From the NCBI GenBank assembly GCA_947034885.2, contig OX344758.2:11869067-11933066 (forward strand): 64,000 nucleotides of DNA, written 5' to 3'. How positions within the stretch are numbered: the first letter of the stretch is position 1; every line of letters starts with the position of its first letter. The notes beneath the pieces are model-generated. The model was not told the DNA's origin, did not search any database, and saw only the letters and a list, made by a program, of their open reading frames with translations. Below are positions 10,401-23,282 of the stretch, in pieces. The translations under genes and the position numbers were made by a program. The stretch is from Thuidium tamariscinum. Taxonomy: Eukaryota; Streptophyta; Bryopsida; Hypnales; Thuidiaceae.

Positions 10401-12400
10401 ACCGTACTGGTAGTTAGCAGGCCTCAGGGTCTTGCAAGTGCAATGTATATCTTGCTCATTTGCGCCTAAACCTCTTTGCTTCTGACTTCCAAATCATTGT
10501 CATTGTGACAACCTTTCTTGAGCTGTTGTTACTAAATACTAAAGAGACACCTTGATTGACATGTTTTTTCTTCAGCATTAAACTCCGCCTCATAACATTT
10601 TTAAGCCTTAAACGACGGGAAGGTGACCACGGAAATCATGAATTTTGATACCGTGGGAACCATTGGTTCAAAAAAATTCAAAAGCTCTCAAATGGAAGTG
10701 AAAACGTTATTCTCTTTTCACCCCTAATTCCAAGGATGAATAGATGCATTTTTGTCTAATAAAAAAAGATCGTCCATACATCAACTTGAAAATGGCCTCC
10801 GTATAGTTTATAAGTTGACTCCTCAACGCTACTATTAGAAAGTGATGTGGCTACTATTAGAAAGTAATGTGGAGACAGGCTGAAAGCATTTTTTCATCCA
10901 TTTCCTGTTTGCTGACCTTTCATGGAGGGTTATATGAAGGGAATCCAATTGAGTTTGTAGTCTTGTTAATGTTTGGCTTCATGTGAATGAGAAGTAATTA
11001 AAAAAAATGGATAACAAAATTTGCTATTTTGGTGGATTTTGCTCCTTGTTCTAAATCTAAAATTAGTCCTTGACAATGACATTTTTTGAGTTTAAGCCTC
11101 ATTGACAAAATGAAGGTCATCTACTCTAGTTTCTATTCCAATTGAAATTTTGGAAAAATTCATAATTATATTGAATATTTTATTGCAGTTTGAACTTTAG
11201 ATGTATTTTCAATGTCCATTGTATTTTAATTATAGAAGGAAACAGAAATTGAGTTTACACCATGATGTTTGTCACTGTAATGCACACACATGGTGAAATT
11301 TTCAGATTTTTTGAAATATTTTTCTAATTGATATGATTTTTTCTTCACTTTTTCTTCAAAAAGTCTCATAAAAATCAATTTTTCTCAAAAAAATCTAAAT
11401 TTTTTTGCAAAGTATAGAAGACATGTAATATCATCTCTGAAATATTTAAAAAAAAATTTACACATATTTAGTTCCAAAGTGGCATCAAATTGAGTGATGG
11501 GCAATGAGGCTTGAAATCAGTGGATACGTGCCTATCTTTTAAGGATTAAGTAGTATTGGTCTTGCACTCATTCCACTGCAAATGTAAAGTTGCATAGACA
11601 TGACAAATGATATAAAAATAAATACTTCATTAATTGGGTGGTTCCTAGTAAGTTGATTAATTCTTAATGAAGTTAAAAAACTAACTTAGACTTCATCATC
11701 TTCATTTCATTATAATAGTCTTCTTGAATTCCACCTCTTCATTTTCAATCATCTATGTAGATGTTTCGAAAATAGCACAAGTAGTTTCTAAGATGGATCA
11801 AGAATAGGCATGCTACGGAAATGGCTTTCCGTGTGTGTGATTTTCAGAAGTTCATGAAGTCAAGGAGGCTAATGTTATGATTGTTTTTTTTTATTGAAAT
11901 GTGTGTCCTTAATTGGTTAATAGTAAAATATAAGTATTCAAAAGTGTAGAAGGTGCAAAATGATTTAGCAATGAGGCTTCCAGTGGGTAGATTTGACATG
12001 GTGACAAGGTCATTTCCAATTTCAAGTGAATAAGAATTCACAACTTTCACAAACAATGTTGAGTTTTGTATTCATGACTTATTGGAGTTGCTCTCTCTAT
12101 TCAGAGCCATTTATGACTTCATCAATGCTCTAGTTTGTAAACCATAATAGATACCTACACACTTGTGACTTCTAAAAATCACCCTTGATTCATTTCAGCT
12201 TTGAAAATTATGTTTTCAACTCACTCAAAATTGCTCTTCATTTCTCCTTGCACCAAAAATATAGAAATCACATTCTCATTTGTTTATTTTTTCACGGCCT
12301 AGTTCTTAGCCTCATTTGCTTACTTTAAGAGCAAATTACCATACTTGGGTGCAAACAATATACTCTTGAATAGAAAATCAGAATAGTTAATACCAAGGCT
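10401..12400. other. AT-rich intergenic DNA
   Basis: No coding region supported. A short direct duplication (CTACTATTAGAAAGT.ATGTGG) occurs near 10838-10873. Confidence 0.5.
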
Positions 12401-12401
12401 T

Positions 12402-12634
12402 ATTGGACAAGAAAAAGCGGTATTTTACATATATACCTAGAGATAAGATGTCAAATTATGACCTTTCTAGGAGATTTTCACTAAGTAATTACTAGAAATA
12501 TGTGTCTTTTCAATAAAATTCTACTACAAAGACATGCATTTCTAATAATTCCTTATTGAAAATCTCCTAAAAAGATCATTACTCTAAATCTTATTTCTAG
12601 GACTATACTTAAGACACCCTTTTCTCTTGTAGTG
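12402..12634. mobile_element. Hairpin-forming CACTA-like MITE
   Basis: The right end reads CTTTTCTCTTGTAGTG, the complement of CACTACAAGAGAAAAG, which resembles the CACTACAAGAAAA terminus common in plant CACTA (En/Spm) elements. The left end is a worn relative (ACAAGAAAAAG at 12408). Internally two arms of about 75 nt are inverted copies (CTAGAGATAAGAT at ~12440 against ATCTTATTTCTAG ending at 12601), so most of the element can fold on itself. There is no ORF and no clean target duplication. Confidence 0.6.
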
Positions 12635-15600
12635 ACTTTTATTTTCATTTTTTATGAAGTGCCAAAGTGGTGATATAAAATGTTATAGTAGTGCTCTAAA
12701 TTTCAACATTCATTCACATATTGGATAGAAAATATCACATTATTACATATCACATATCACATGGCCATATTTTTATTTCATCTACAATCTAACAATTTCA
12801 TCTAAAAATATTCATTAATGCAAAGTTTTATGGCAAAAAACATAATGATTTTTTGCCATTTTTTAGCCAAATTTTTTTCTCCAGTGCAATTGGCACCAAA
12901 AAGCCAAAAAAAAAAGCCTTGATGATTACTATTTGATATTTGTATAAACAATTAGACCTTGGTATGTTGAGTGTTTATAGAAAAGTTGAGCTTGGTCATA
13001 AACATACTATATTGACTCAAGAAGAGTCTTCACAAGAACTTAATGAATATTGATATGAAGAGAACCATGTATATTATAACTTATTAAATTTTGAAATACA
13101 AATTACTTGTACTTTGTATCCAAATTTGTAGAATTGAGTGTAGAATAGATTTTCTCTTTGGAATTGCTAATTAAATGACTAGTACATATTACATTTAAAT
13201 AGATGTGCAGGTATTGTCAATATTGTAATGTCGATGGAAATCATCAAATTGGCACTTTTCTAGGGGCCTTTTTGGAACCATATATCTATACCAAATTACC
13301 AATGGTAGTTTAAAACAAAATTAAACTTTGTAAACTTCAATGTAAAAAAGTATGGATCAATTAATATTATGGAACTCATGTAATGTCATGTCAATAATAT
13401 TTAAGTGAGATTGTGAGAGAGTTACACATTTGGTGCAATTCCATGATGATTTCCATTACTAAAGGATTAACACCTAAAATTGAAATCTCTTGATTTGCAA
13501 GGAACACTACTCCAAGTGACTTCAAGTTGTTGTAGGGTACTTTTTTTAGTTCTTTGATTTTCTCTCAAATTCCAAGTAGTACCATCAGATCCTATAGAAG
13601 GATAGTCCCGCAAACTCTTCTTCCACAACTATGCCATCACCCGCCTTTATCATAATCTTGACATAAAACCTCTACATTGATGGATTTAAAAGAATGCAAT
13701 GAATTTGGAATGAGATGCATAAGGTAGTGAGAAATAAGTTAGCGCCATCGTACTGATGAGAGATAATATTTCCCATGATGAGCATTTGCTTAAAACTTAG
13801 AAGATATGACCTCAACAATTGATCTTAATGAACCACAGTCAATCAAGGGTAAAAAAAAAGGCTTCACAATGCTAAAGTAGATGTATAGATCATTCTTTTT
13901 TGGAACATAAATCTGAACATGGTACTCTATGATTGGTTTTAAGTATGAAAAGTACAAACTATAATTTGTGACCATTGTTATATCCTCCAATATGTATAGG
14001 AATAAGCCATTTATTTGATAGAATGTGCATCTTTATAAAGCAGACAATGTATCTCTAAACCCTAAAATGTTGGGATATCATTTTAGACACTAGCCATGAA
14101 ACTATCTATTGATTGGATGAATGTGTATTTTTTTGGATAGAATATAGTAAATATCATTCATCAAATATTATTTATCCTTTGAATCCTAATGGGTCTAATT
14201 AGTGCAACAAGTTAGGATAATAAAGCTAATGCACCATATTCTCTTGATTTTTTTAATTAAAAATAAAAACAAATATAACTGATAATAATTATAGTGAGGA
14301 AAAATACTACTTGATAGGAGTGTTGATCATGTCCACTCTATGGGGTCCAAATGAGCTAATAGGAGCCAATGGCAACATTGAAAGGTTCTTTTTGGAGTCC
14401 TTTTTGAAATTCTAATGGAATGTTCTACTCAAAAACTTCATCAATTTCATCTAAAGTAGTTCCAAAAATTATTCAAAGCTGTCAAAAATGAAAAATCCTA
14501 TTCAAAATATCATCACTTGAATGAAAAAGTTAAAAAAAGAAATTAATTTAAAATTCAACAAATGCTTAAAGAGTACAAGTTATATGAGATTTTTGCACTT
14601 AATGAAGATGAAATGATGACATTACAAACTATATAATTGTGAATATGATACTGTAGCATTTATGAAATATAAAGTATATTTATTTTGAAGAAATCTAAAA
14701 AAAATTTAGCTATGCAATCAATTATTGTCCATAAAAAGCAATGGTTATATCAAAATTGGCTCTTATTACCTCATTCGGACCCTATGTAGATTTTAGACAC
14801 TAGTATTTCAATTTGAGCAAGTTGTCATATTCAATCAAACGCATCAAATGTCTACCTAGTCAATGAAATTGAAGAGAAAAATAATGAGAATTTACATCCT
14901 TCTAATGAACCCATAGTAGGTGGTAATATAAAAGAATGTTGTAGTGAATGACTTTAGTGAATCCTTCAAAGGTGGAACAATCAACAATCAAAACAACCTC
15001 TTTAGGGTAGATGCTAACATCTACTAGTGAATGAATATACAATAAAGAATACCAAATTTTTTTCTTAAGAAAAATTTGAGAAAATAATGAATCATTCACA
15101 ACCTATGCTAACATCTAGTCAAAGCATTCACACCTTTACCAAAGAAGAGATAAGGTCAAAGTGAATAATATATATTCCAAGTCCTTCCTAGTATTTTCCA
15201 CAGCCTTTGTCTTATTGTGTCAAGTTAAGACAACTTTATCCTACATGCAACTAATGATTGGTCATTTCGATATTTTAAAGATAAATTTAAATGTATAAGG
15301 GTGGGAAACAAAAATTATGAAAATTCTTCAAAAGTAGGTAACTACAATCAATTGTGATTGTTTTAAAACCATTCATTTAGATTTTTGCCAAAATCTAAGT
15401 CCTACAAAACTAAGAGCCTAGAATCATTTTAGGATATACCAATTATCAATACTAAAAAAATTCATTGTTTATTCATACAATGTCTGAAAATACATACAAA
15501 GATCATTTGAAATTTCCTATTGACTTCTAACAAGATCCAATACTAAATAATTTAGATAGTTGAATAATGGAAACCAAGCTCAATTGTTTATAACATTGAT

Positions 15601-15678
15601 ATAGGTGTTGTTATCTTATAGGATTATATGGATGTGAAATTAGACTGTATTAATTTCAAATGCTTTAGTAAGGTAGTA
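12635..15678. other. AT-rich intergenic DNA
   Basis: No gene or clear element seen. Only short reading frames of AT-rich, low-complexity composition are present. Confidence 0.5.
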
Positions 15679-16131
15679 CTATGGTTGTTTTAACCACAAA
15701 GCTTGTTTGGACATTACCTCACTAAACTTCCCAATTGGGATGTGGTGTGAATTGAAGTCATTGCATTCTAAATCTGAAGTTTGGTTGCCACTAGAGGTCA
15801 ATGTTGTCATCTTCTTTGTTTCAATTGAGTTACCACTTGATGGCAAAACATCCATGGTATTCGCAACATTTCCTTTGCCATCATTTTGTATTTGTTTCTC
15901 TTTTGTTTTTTTGCACAAAAGAGGTGTATTTGTTGGGGATTTGAAAAAAAACTCACTATTCCTATGCACCTTCAAGCTTGAGTCTCTAGGATGTATAGAA
16001 GTATGACTTCCAATCACTAGCTTTTGCACTTGCTCAGGGGATTGCAAGACATTGATGAGCTTGTCCAATGCTTCCTTCACGTTTTTGGTTGCATAGGTGC
16101 TAGCATAGCTATCCTTCAAGAATTTCCCCAT
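15679..16131 (-). CDS. Unrecognised 150-aa ORF, possibly a gene remnant
   Basis: It starts at a true ATG (16131) and is open for 150 codons, which is unusual in DNA this AT-rich. The N-terminal third (about residues 15-40, NVKEALDKLINVLQSPEQV) looks like an amphipathic helix. The remainder is hydrophilic and rich in Ser, Thr, Lys and Asn. I do not recognise a domain, and no adjoining exon with good splice sites was identified. It may be an exon of a decayed gene. The dead kinase 1.7 kb upstream on the same strand is a possible partner, but nothing in the sequence links them. Confidence 0.25.
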   Translation of the reverse strand: MGKFLKDSYASTYATKNVKEALDKLINVLQSPEQVQKLVIGSHTSIHPRDSSLKVHRNSEFFFKSPTNTPLLCKKTKEKQIQNDGKGNVANTMDVLPSSGNSIETKKMTTLTSSGNQTSDLECNDFNSHHIPIGKFSEVMSKQALWLKQP

Positions 16132-17839
16132 GCAGTACGTGTGATTAGACTAAGCTTACAATCTTTTGGAGCTAGCTAGTCGCTAGTTTACAAATGCTTC
16201 ACTTTCATGTTGGTGTAGTAATAAAGATCTACAAAATTGACATTGTGTTTCAATACTTTTTCTTTGGGCTTGCATTGGTTCATCTTTGAATCGTCGCAAG
16301 ACATGAAGGATTGTTGAATGTTTATACCTCTACAAACTCAAGGAGTCATGTCTCCTACAATTGGCTTAAAACATCTACAATTCCTTAGAGATATATAGGG
16401 ACACAATGATTTTCCTTGAAATGTTTAGACTAAAGATTATTTTTTAAGATGTCAATTTTGTTGAAGTACTAGTATGATTCTTGTGCCAAAAATGGTGACA
16501 TGTATGTATATAAAGATCTAGCATCTAGGACAAGTATAGATTTGTATCTTACGACAAGTATTTTGAAGGGTGACAAAGTAATGGATTACTACTAATTTAA
16601 AAAGTTTTGTCATTTTAAATTTAACATATACATCAATGTATGTACAAGTTCAAAAATAAATCATTCAATAAGTTTGAAATAAATTTACCCATTTAAAAGA
16701 AAGAAGAAATGGTATTCAATCATGATTAATCATTGCACTTTATTCTAAAGTGCAATGTAGAAAGAAAAAAGATGGAATGTACATTTTACAACAAGTTTAT
16801 CATAAATTTCAACGTAGTAAGAATGTAGAGATTTTTTTCATTAGATGATTTAGGTCAACTCACCCCTCAATCATACTATCAAAAAGGTTAGCATTGTTGT
16901 TATCGTACTTAGAAGACAATTTTAATAGCATTGAGTGCAATGTTGACTTTCATCATTAGACATACAAATAAAATCTTGTTTAATTTGTTCACAAAGTATT
17001 TATGATGTTAAATAGAAATGCATACAAAGTTCTTAATATATCACGAGGTTTTCTATTATACAAGCCTAAGAGTGTGAGCCCATGACTTTAGAAGACTACA
17101 TAACTATAGTGTAGGTGTCTATAATATAGAAATTTTCTATAATTATAGTACAATTATATTGTGAATACCTATATTATAGGTGTTTAATTTATAATCACTT
17201 TCAATGGTTGTTGTATATCTACTTATATACATACTTGAGGCTCTCATGCTTACATTTTCATGCTCACATATTAGGACCATTGTTAATATATGAAAATTGA
17301 AGAGAAAGAAAGAGAAGTTTCACTTGCCTAATCATTTAGCATCTCTTGTGCAGATCAAGAGTCTTTCTTCAAGGTTTGGTTCATCAATGTCACATTCTAG
17401 AGAGTTTTCTATGAGAAAGGGGTTGTTCATGCATCATTGCATCTAACTTCATACTAGGTGTTGACATTTATATTTGTTTCAATATAAACTTCTTTCTTGT
17501 GATTCTCTTCACTTTTCAAACTTTATAGAAGTTGAGTAATGAGTCATGTAGGAAACAATTGAGTCTAATAATACCTTTGTTTTCTTGAGCATTATGCAAA
17601 TTTTTATTACCATTTTTAAGGGTGCAAAATAGAGCTACAAATTTTGCAAACATGTACAAATTTGGTAGGAATTTGGCCTAAGTTTAGGATCTTTATTTCA
17701 ACATTTGACCTATGAACTTCAAGAGATTTATGGATAAGGACAATGGAAGTGTAGGTCTTTTGCCTTCATCTAATTTGTATTCTCTAAAGTATGTAATTTT
17801 TACTTGGCTCTGATTGTAAGACAATTTTTCTATGACAAT
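16132..17839. other. AT-rich intergenic DNA
   Basis: No feature supported apart from a short cluster of inverted ATTATAG/CTATAAT motifs around 17100-17190. Confidence 0.45.
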
Positions 17840-18450
17840 TTCAATACAAAACTATAGACATTAGCTTTGGTTGAGTACATGTTACTATCACCACTAGATG
17901 TAAGAACCTCTAATGCCATCTACATTATAGTACCTACCTTAATATTGAATGACTTGTTGTTAAGTGCACCAAGATCTAAGTTATCAATATCATGATCAAC
18001 AACATATTTATAAATATATTTAGGGACACTAAAATTGAAAATCTTTACTTCAAACAAATTGATGAAGTCATTCACTAACATGTATATAGACTTGAGATCT
18101 CTATAGAATATTTGTTGACTATGAAGATATTTCATCCCAATTGTTATCTTGTGCATGATGTCTACTCCTTTGCAAAAATTCAACTTAAATTGATGTAGCA
18201 ACAAACTCAAATCATTGTATATGACAACCTTTAGATGGCTCTTGTCATGCCCCTTGCCAATATAAAATCCAAATAGAATTATTGTATTGGAATGTTGGGT
18301 TTCCATTAGTTTCTCCATTTTTGCTTTCAAATTGTTCACATCACCCTTTTTTAGAACCTTTATAATATAATCCACCTTCAACCATTTGCATTTTAGTAGT
18401 TTTGCATTGCCTCCAAATCCAAGTGGTTCACAAAGCTTGATGTGGTACAT
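17840..18450 (-). pseudogene. Decayed protein kinase domain
   Basis: The minus strand from 18450 reads like a kinase domain. It has a glycine-loop-like GFGGNAKLLKCKW, IIKVLK for the VAIK lysine, HSNTIILFGFYIGKG, DIMHKITIGMKYLHS and YRDLKSI in place of HRDLKxxN. A TAG stop (17920-17922) interrupts the frame exactly before MALEVLTSSGDSNMYSTKA (usually MAPEV...YSTKADVYSF), after which homology continues to about 17846. Catalytic positions are gone: HRD became YRD, DFG became NFS and APE became ALE. The pattern recalls the plant kinase group with an N-terminal DUF1221-type domain, but that domain was not found upstream. It is not a functional kinase. Confidence 0.75.
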
Positions 18451-20337
18451 ATCGATGTATAGAATAGCAAACTATTCTTCAAATTTTATTAAATAAGGTT
18501 GATGGTTTGTTTTTTCTTCTTGAATGAATCTTGAATCCCTTTGCAACTACTAATATGATGAGACAACAAATTTGATTGTTTAATAATATGAACAATGCTT
18601 AACTTGACTTGACTTGACTTAAATACATTGTTGTTACAATTTAGCACACATACTTATGCCAAATGTAAGACCCACCACCTCTAACAAAAATTATATTTCC
18701 TTTTCATACTAAATAAAGACTACAATACCAAGTGATATTCAATAGTAAACATTCTAGTGGGCATTCTAGATCCAAAGAAAATTCAATGTTCATGTCTAAT
18801 AGAGATATCAATTGAGATACTTTTAGGAGATTTCACTTTTTTTTTAATTGCCAATAAATTTTTGTAAATATGTCAAGATTCCAAAGACTTGGCAACAAAT
18901 AAAATATAATCACTTACATTATAGAAAATATATACATTTTTTCATCCAATTTATTTGGCTCTTGATCTCAAGAAAGAACAATCAATTAGTGCTGTATTTA
19001 CCATGGACTAAATACTTTAGTGAACCAAAGTGAATAAGGATTTTAAACTTTTTCATTGAAACAACCATTCTATAAGCATAAATAGGAAAATCCAAAAGTA
19101 GATATATGAAAGTTGTAGTTTTGTGTACTATGATTTGGAGTTACTTCACATTTTTTTCTTAGAATTCCTAAACAACTTTTTGTGCCCTACTATGTTGGTA
19201 TACAATACATCATTTCAAATTGTTGTATACAAAAAATGAAAGAAAATAAATTTACAAAATTTAAAGTATTCACAATTTGACAAATATGCACATGGTATTG
19301 GTTCTCTCAATATTTGAATGCATTGAATTGACAGCATAGAATTGCATTAGCCATTATACAAAGAGTATATACTACAACATGAACCATTGTGACATCTAGA
19401 TGCCTTCGCATTTGAAATAATTAGAACTGTAAGATGTGTATTTGGGTTTATTTTTTTTTACCAAAAGATTACACTTTATGAAGTATTGTACATAATTCAA
19501 TGAAACTATCCAAAAGATTGCTTCTTTCTCCAATTTTGATAACATCAAAAAACAATCAATTTCATGAAAGTTAGTATAATTTTTGGTAGTTCTAAATATT
19601 ATGATATTGAAAAAAAAAATTCTTAGAATTGTTTCATTCAATTATATTTGTCATAAACTAACACCATTTGCATATTTGTCAAATGTTTGTAAACAAAAAA
19701 TATAAGATAAATTCAAATCATGGTGCATCAAACCAAGTTCTAACATGGATAATTTTAAAATTAATTTCTTTCATATCAAAACTAATTTTTTTTAATCAAA
19801 CTTCTATAGTATTGTATTATATGTTACATACTACAACTTTCATATATCAACTTTTAGAATTGCCTATTGATGCTTACGATATGGTTGTTTGAATGAAAAT
19901 GTTTCAAACCTATGCTTAAATTTGGATTGTCACTATAAGTGATTGAAAGTATGAAATAAACATCAAGCAAAAAATTGCATTTCCTGCAAAAAATACTTTT
20001 TTCAAAGAATGAACATAGGATCTTCTACCAAACTAAGATAGGAAAACCAACCAATAACATTTACTAGCCTATAGAAGGGCTACCTTTCCCTTTGTGAAGT
20101 CCTCATCTTTTGTAAAGTTCTCATCTCCTAATTTCATCACTGACATCCTTGGAGTACTTATAATGGGATCAACATAACAAAGTTATTTATTAATTTGGTA
20201 CAAATTACTAACATTACTAACAAAGTACTAACATAACAAAGTTATTTGTTCATTTGGATCCTACAACAAAGTACATTTTGCCCCATTGGCTTGCTCTGAC
20301 ATTTCATAAAACTTATAACTTTAGTTATTGAATGGTG
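18451..20337. other. AT-rich intergenic DNA
   Basis: No gene supported. A short (CTTGA)n run lies near 18602-18620. Confidence 0.5.
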
Positions 20338-20341
20338 TGGA

Positions 20342-21074
20342 GGGTCATTGCAAGAAACACCTGTACTATTTGGTGTCACATGTTGCATGCTGATCAGTTT
20401 TTTGGCCATAACTTTTGTGTTTTAGCTCCAAATGACTCAAGATTTATAGGGAAGGTACTCATAACTATTATACACCTTCTTTGATTTTTTCATAATTTTC
20501 AAAAATAGTTTACCATCCAAGTATAGACCCCGATTGGATGTCACACTTGGCAGTTTAGGGTTTTTTAGTACCTGAGCTATACCTTTTTTTAATGATTTTG
20601 AGATGAAATTTGGATGAGATGGTCTTCTAGTAGATTTCTAGCTCTCCAGGGAAGGATTTTAAAAAAAAGTTAATTTTTTGAGGTGTGGAGGTCTACAAAG
20701 TGAGCTCCCTTCTGCTTGTATTTTGAAACATATAAAATATTATTTTGGTGGGTTTTTTTGTGAATGACCATCTCCACAAAGTTGTTGCAAATGGTCACTT
20801 TTTATTTTTTGAAAATACTTATTTTTACTATTTTTCCCTAATTTTTGAATCAAAGTACCTATTTTCTTGAGATTTGGCACTTTTCAAGTTCTCCTACTTA
20901 GAGAATTTTTCTATCAATTCCTTCGGTGAAAACCTTCATTTTAGAGGTATATACATTATTCCTATTTTTAAAATTTAAAAAAAATTAGTTTTCTAATTTT
21001 ATAGTACTACTGAAAAAAGCATGAGTACTGTTGCAAAACACAACAAATAGGACAAGTGTTTCTTGCAATGACCC
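20342..21074. mobile_element. Non-autonomous DNA element with 4-bp target duplication (family S, copy 1)
   Basis: GGGTCATTGCAAGAAACAC at the left matches the complement of GTGTTTCTTGCAATGACCC at the right, and the inverted match continues with mismatches to about 33 bp. TGGA flanks both sides (20338-20341 and 21075-21078). The length is 733 bp with no coding capacity. The interior shares CATAACTTTTG and GACCCCGATTGGATGTC with the 728-bp element at 34400-35127, which has the same architecture. Confidence 0.85.
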
Positions 21075-21283
21075 TGGAATATTCCACATCATTCCATTCA
21101 TTGTGAGGCAATTTGGTAGACTCCTATTGAATGTTATGCCTTTTTCTAACCTTTTCTAATTTCTGCCATCTAAATCAATGGCCACCCATATCCGCCCACC
21201 ACAAGGTTTTAAAAGTACCCAAAGAGATATTTCAGAAAACCAATGCGAGTTGAGCATTTCATGCTTCAAGGCTGTCTCTTTAA

Positions 21284-22710
21284 CCCCTCACCGCCCGAGG
21301 GGCCCAAATGTGTCCACACGGAATTGTTCACTGGCTTCCAAGCACCGCTGACAGAAAAATTCCACAGTTGCGATTACTGGACATGGAGGGTGCGGGGATT
21401 AGGTACACTGTAGCATCGCTCACAGCAACAGATGAAGTACAATTTGTTTGTTTTAGGGCTGCAATTCGTAAGAGGTCTAAAAACGGACATGGCGGTTTGT
21501 CCTTGCGGTCCAAAAACTGACCGGCATTCCTAGGTCATGGTTAGTTGAGCGTTGGATGCTCCGACTCCGTCACAGGAGTACTGCGTTCAGGTGCAAGTCC
21601 TTGTTGCAGTGGCAATGGAGTCCTATTGTGGTCGTCCTTGCTAGGGTAGTTTTAGAAAAGGGAGTGGGATCGTGAGGAAACCTTGCTTCGGAAAGCTTCA
21701 TAGCCAGAAGCGGTAGGCCCTTAGATTGTCACAATAATTTGACCCCTTGCTTGCTTGTGATGAGTATAGCGTGGTTGTTGAATTTGAAGCTGAAACTCAA
21801 CTCCCCAAGATCGGCTTCCAAGAGCGGAGGACGCGCCGGCAAGGGAAAGCGGCATAGGTAGAATTTCACTGTCGCTGCAGCAGCCTCTGACACCGGGCCA
21901 TCTTCGACTTGAATTGTGGACTAGGCAATTGTAAATTGTGACAGCGATTCTGAACAGGATTTGAAGGCCTTATCGATTAGGCAAATTTTGTACTTACAGA
22001 CGGAGTTTAGTTTGAGGTGCCGCTTCCTCAGTTTTGTGCTGTTGTAGAAGTTCTTGTACCACAGATTGGACTAGTTGGATGCAATTTTGAGAATCTTCAG
22101 CTTCGGCCATCTGTAGTGTGTTTTTGAACTCTTGTGCTTACCTCAGTGTTTCTGGTAATGTACATTGTGCAATTGGACAAAGCCAATTTACAGTCCAGAT
22201 GTTGTGAATGTGGGCCTGTTAGTCACAGAGTCGGTCCCCCTGGTTTGCTTACCTAGAGATCCGGTCACCCATCCTGTGGCATTCGGTGTGTTCCGGTAGT
22301 GCGTCAGCAAAAACCCATGCCCTCCCTACTTTCTTCTTCATATCTTGATTTCATTTAGTTTCCATTGGTCCTGAAATTTTGTAGAGGCATTCGTCATACC
22401 AGTGCACAAATGCTTGCCAAATTTTTTATGATTCCGTTCAGTGCTCTGTTAGGCAGAAATCGTGAAGTACTCAAAAGGGCGGAGAAAAGCGGACAGAACT
22501 CCCTCGTCTTCCTTGATCAGATTCAAATCCTTGAACATCACACCGTTCAAAAGGAATGCAATTTATGATTCCTAAAGCGCCTAGAAAGTTGCTTTCCATC
22601 CATGCGGTCAGTTTTGGAAGATTCTGCAATAATCCGCCAAAATTGGCCCATTTCTGACTAGGTCCCCGAAAGCTGCTGCGACAGTCTGTCGGACCTTGGG
22701 CGGTGAGGGG
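21284..22710. mobile_element. 1.43-kb TTAA-flanked inverted-repeat element (piggyBac- or Kolobok-like)
   Basis: Both ends carry TTAA (21280-21283 and 22711-22714) followed inward by inverted CCCCTCACCGCCC and GGGCGGTGAGGGG, with partial similarity beyond (GAGGGG against AAGGTC). Precise TTAA duplication is the hallmark of piggyBac and Kolobok transposons. The interior is distinctly less AT-rich than its surroundings, as if recently arrived from another context, but no transposase reading frame is visible. Confidence 0.7.
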
Positions 22711-23282
22711 TTAAACACAGTCTAGGGCATGAACAAGTAACCTATACTTTCAACTTTGAAAATTCAGAAAATATTGTCAAAAAACATTGTGTGAGGTATC
22801 ACAAAATTTCAAAACGACCTTACAGTGAAAAAAACAGCCAATCATAGTAGCCATTCACAGCTGTTAGTCCAGAAAATTTCACACGTCCGGTAACACTACA
22901 ATATATCCACAATACCCTAATCAGGAATCATGATACTCAGTTAAAAGATGTTCTTGATCGAAATACATAAAATGTACAACGAAGAGGACATCCTCATGAA
23001 ATTTATGTATGTAGAATTTCCTGCCTGACAAGCTTTCATTTTGTACTAAAGCCGAGAAGATATCCCTGTGACACATCACAAATTCTACTATTGGGTTTGG
23101 CGCTAATGAAATCTGGTTTTAAGAGGCAAAAACCAGTGGTGTGGTACACTATTTTTGGAGTTTTTTTTCACTCCATTCATACATATACAAACCAAAATAT
23201 GTGCAGTAATATGCCAGGACACTTGGGTTCACAGATTTGAACCCCAGTCCTTCACATGGACGATCCTTACCAAAATTTATCC

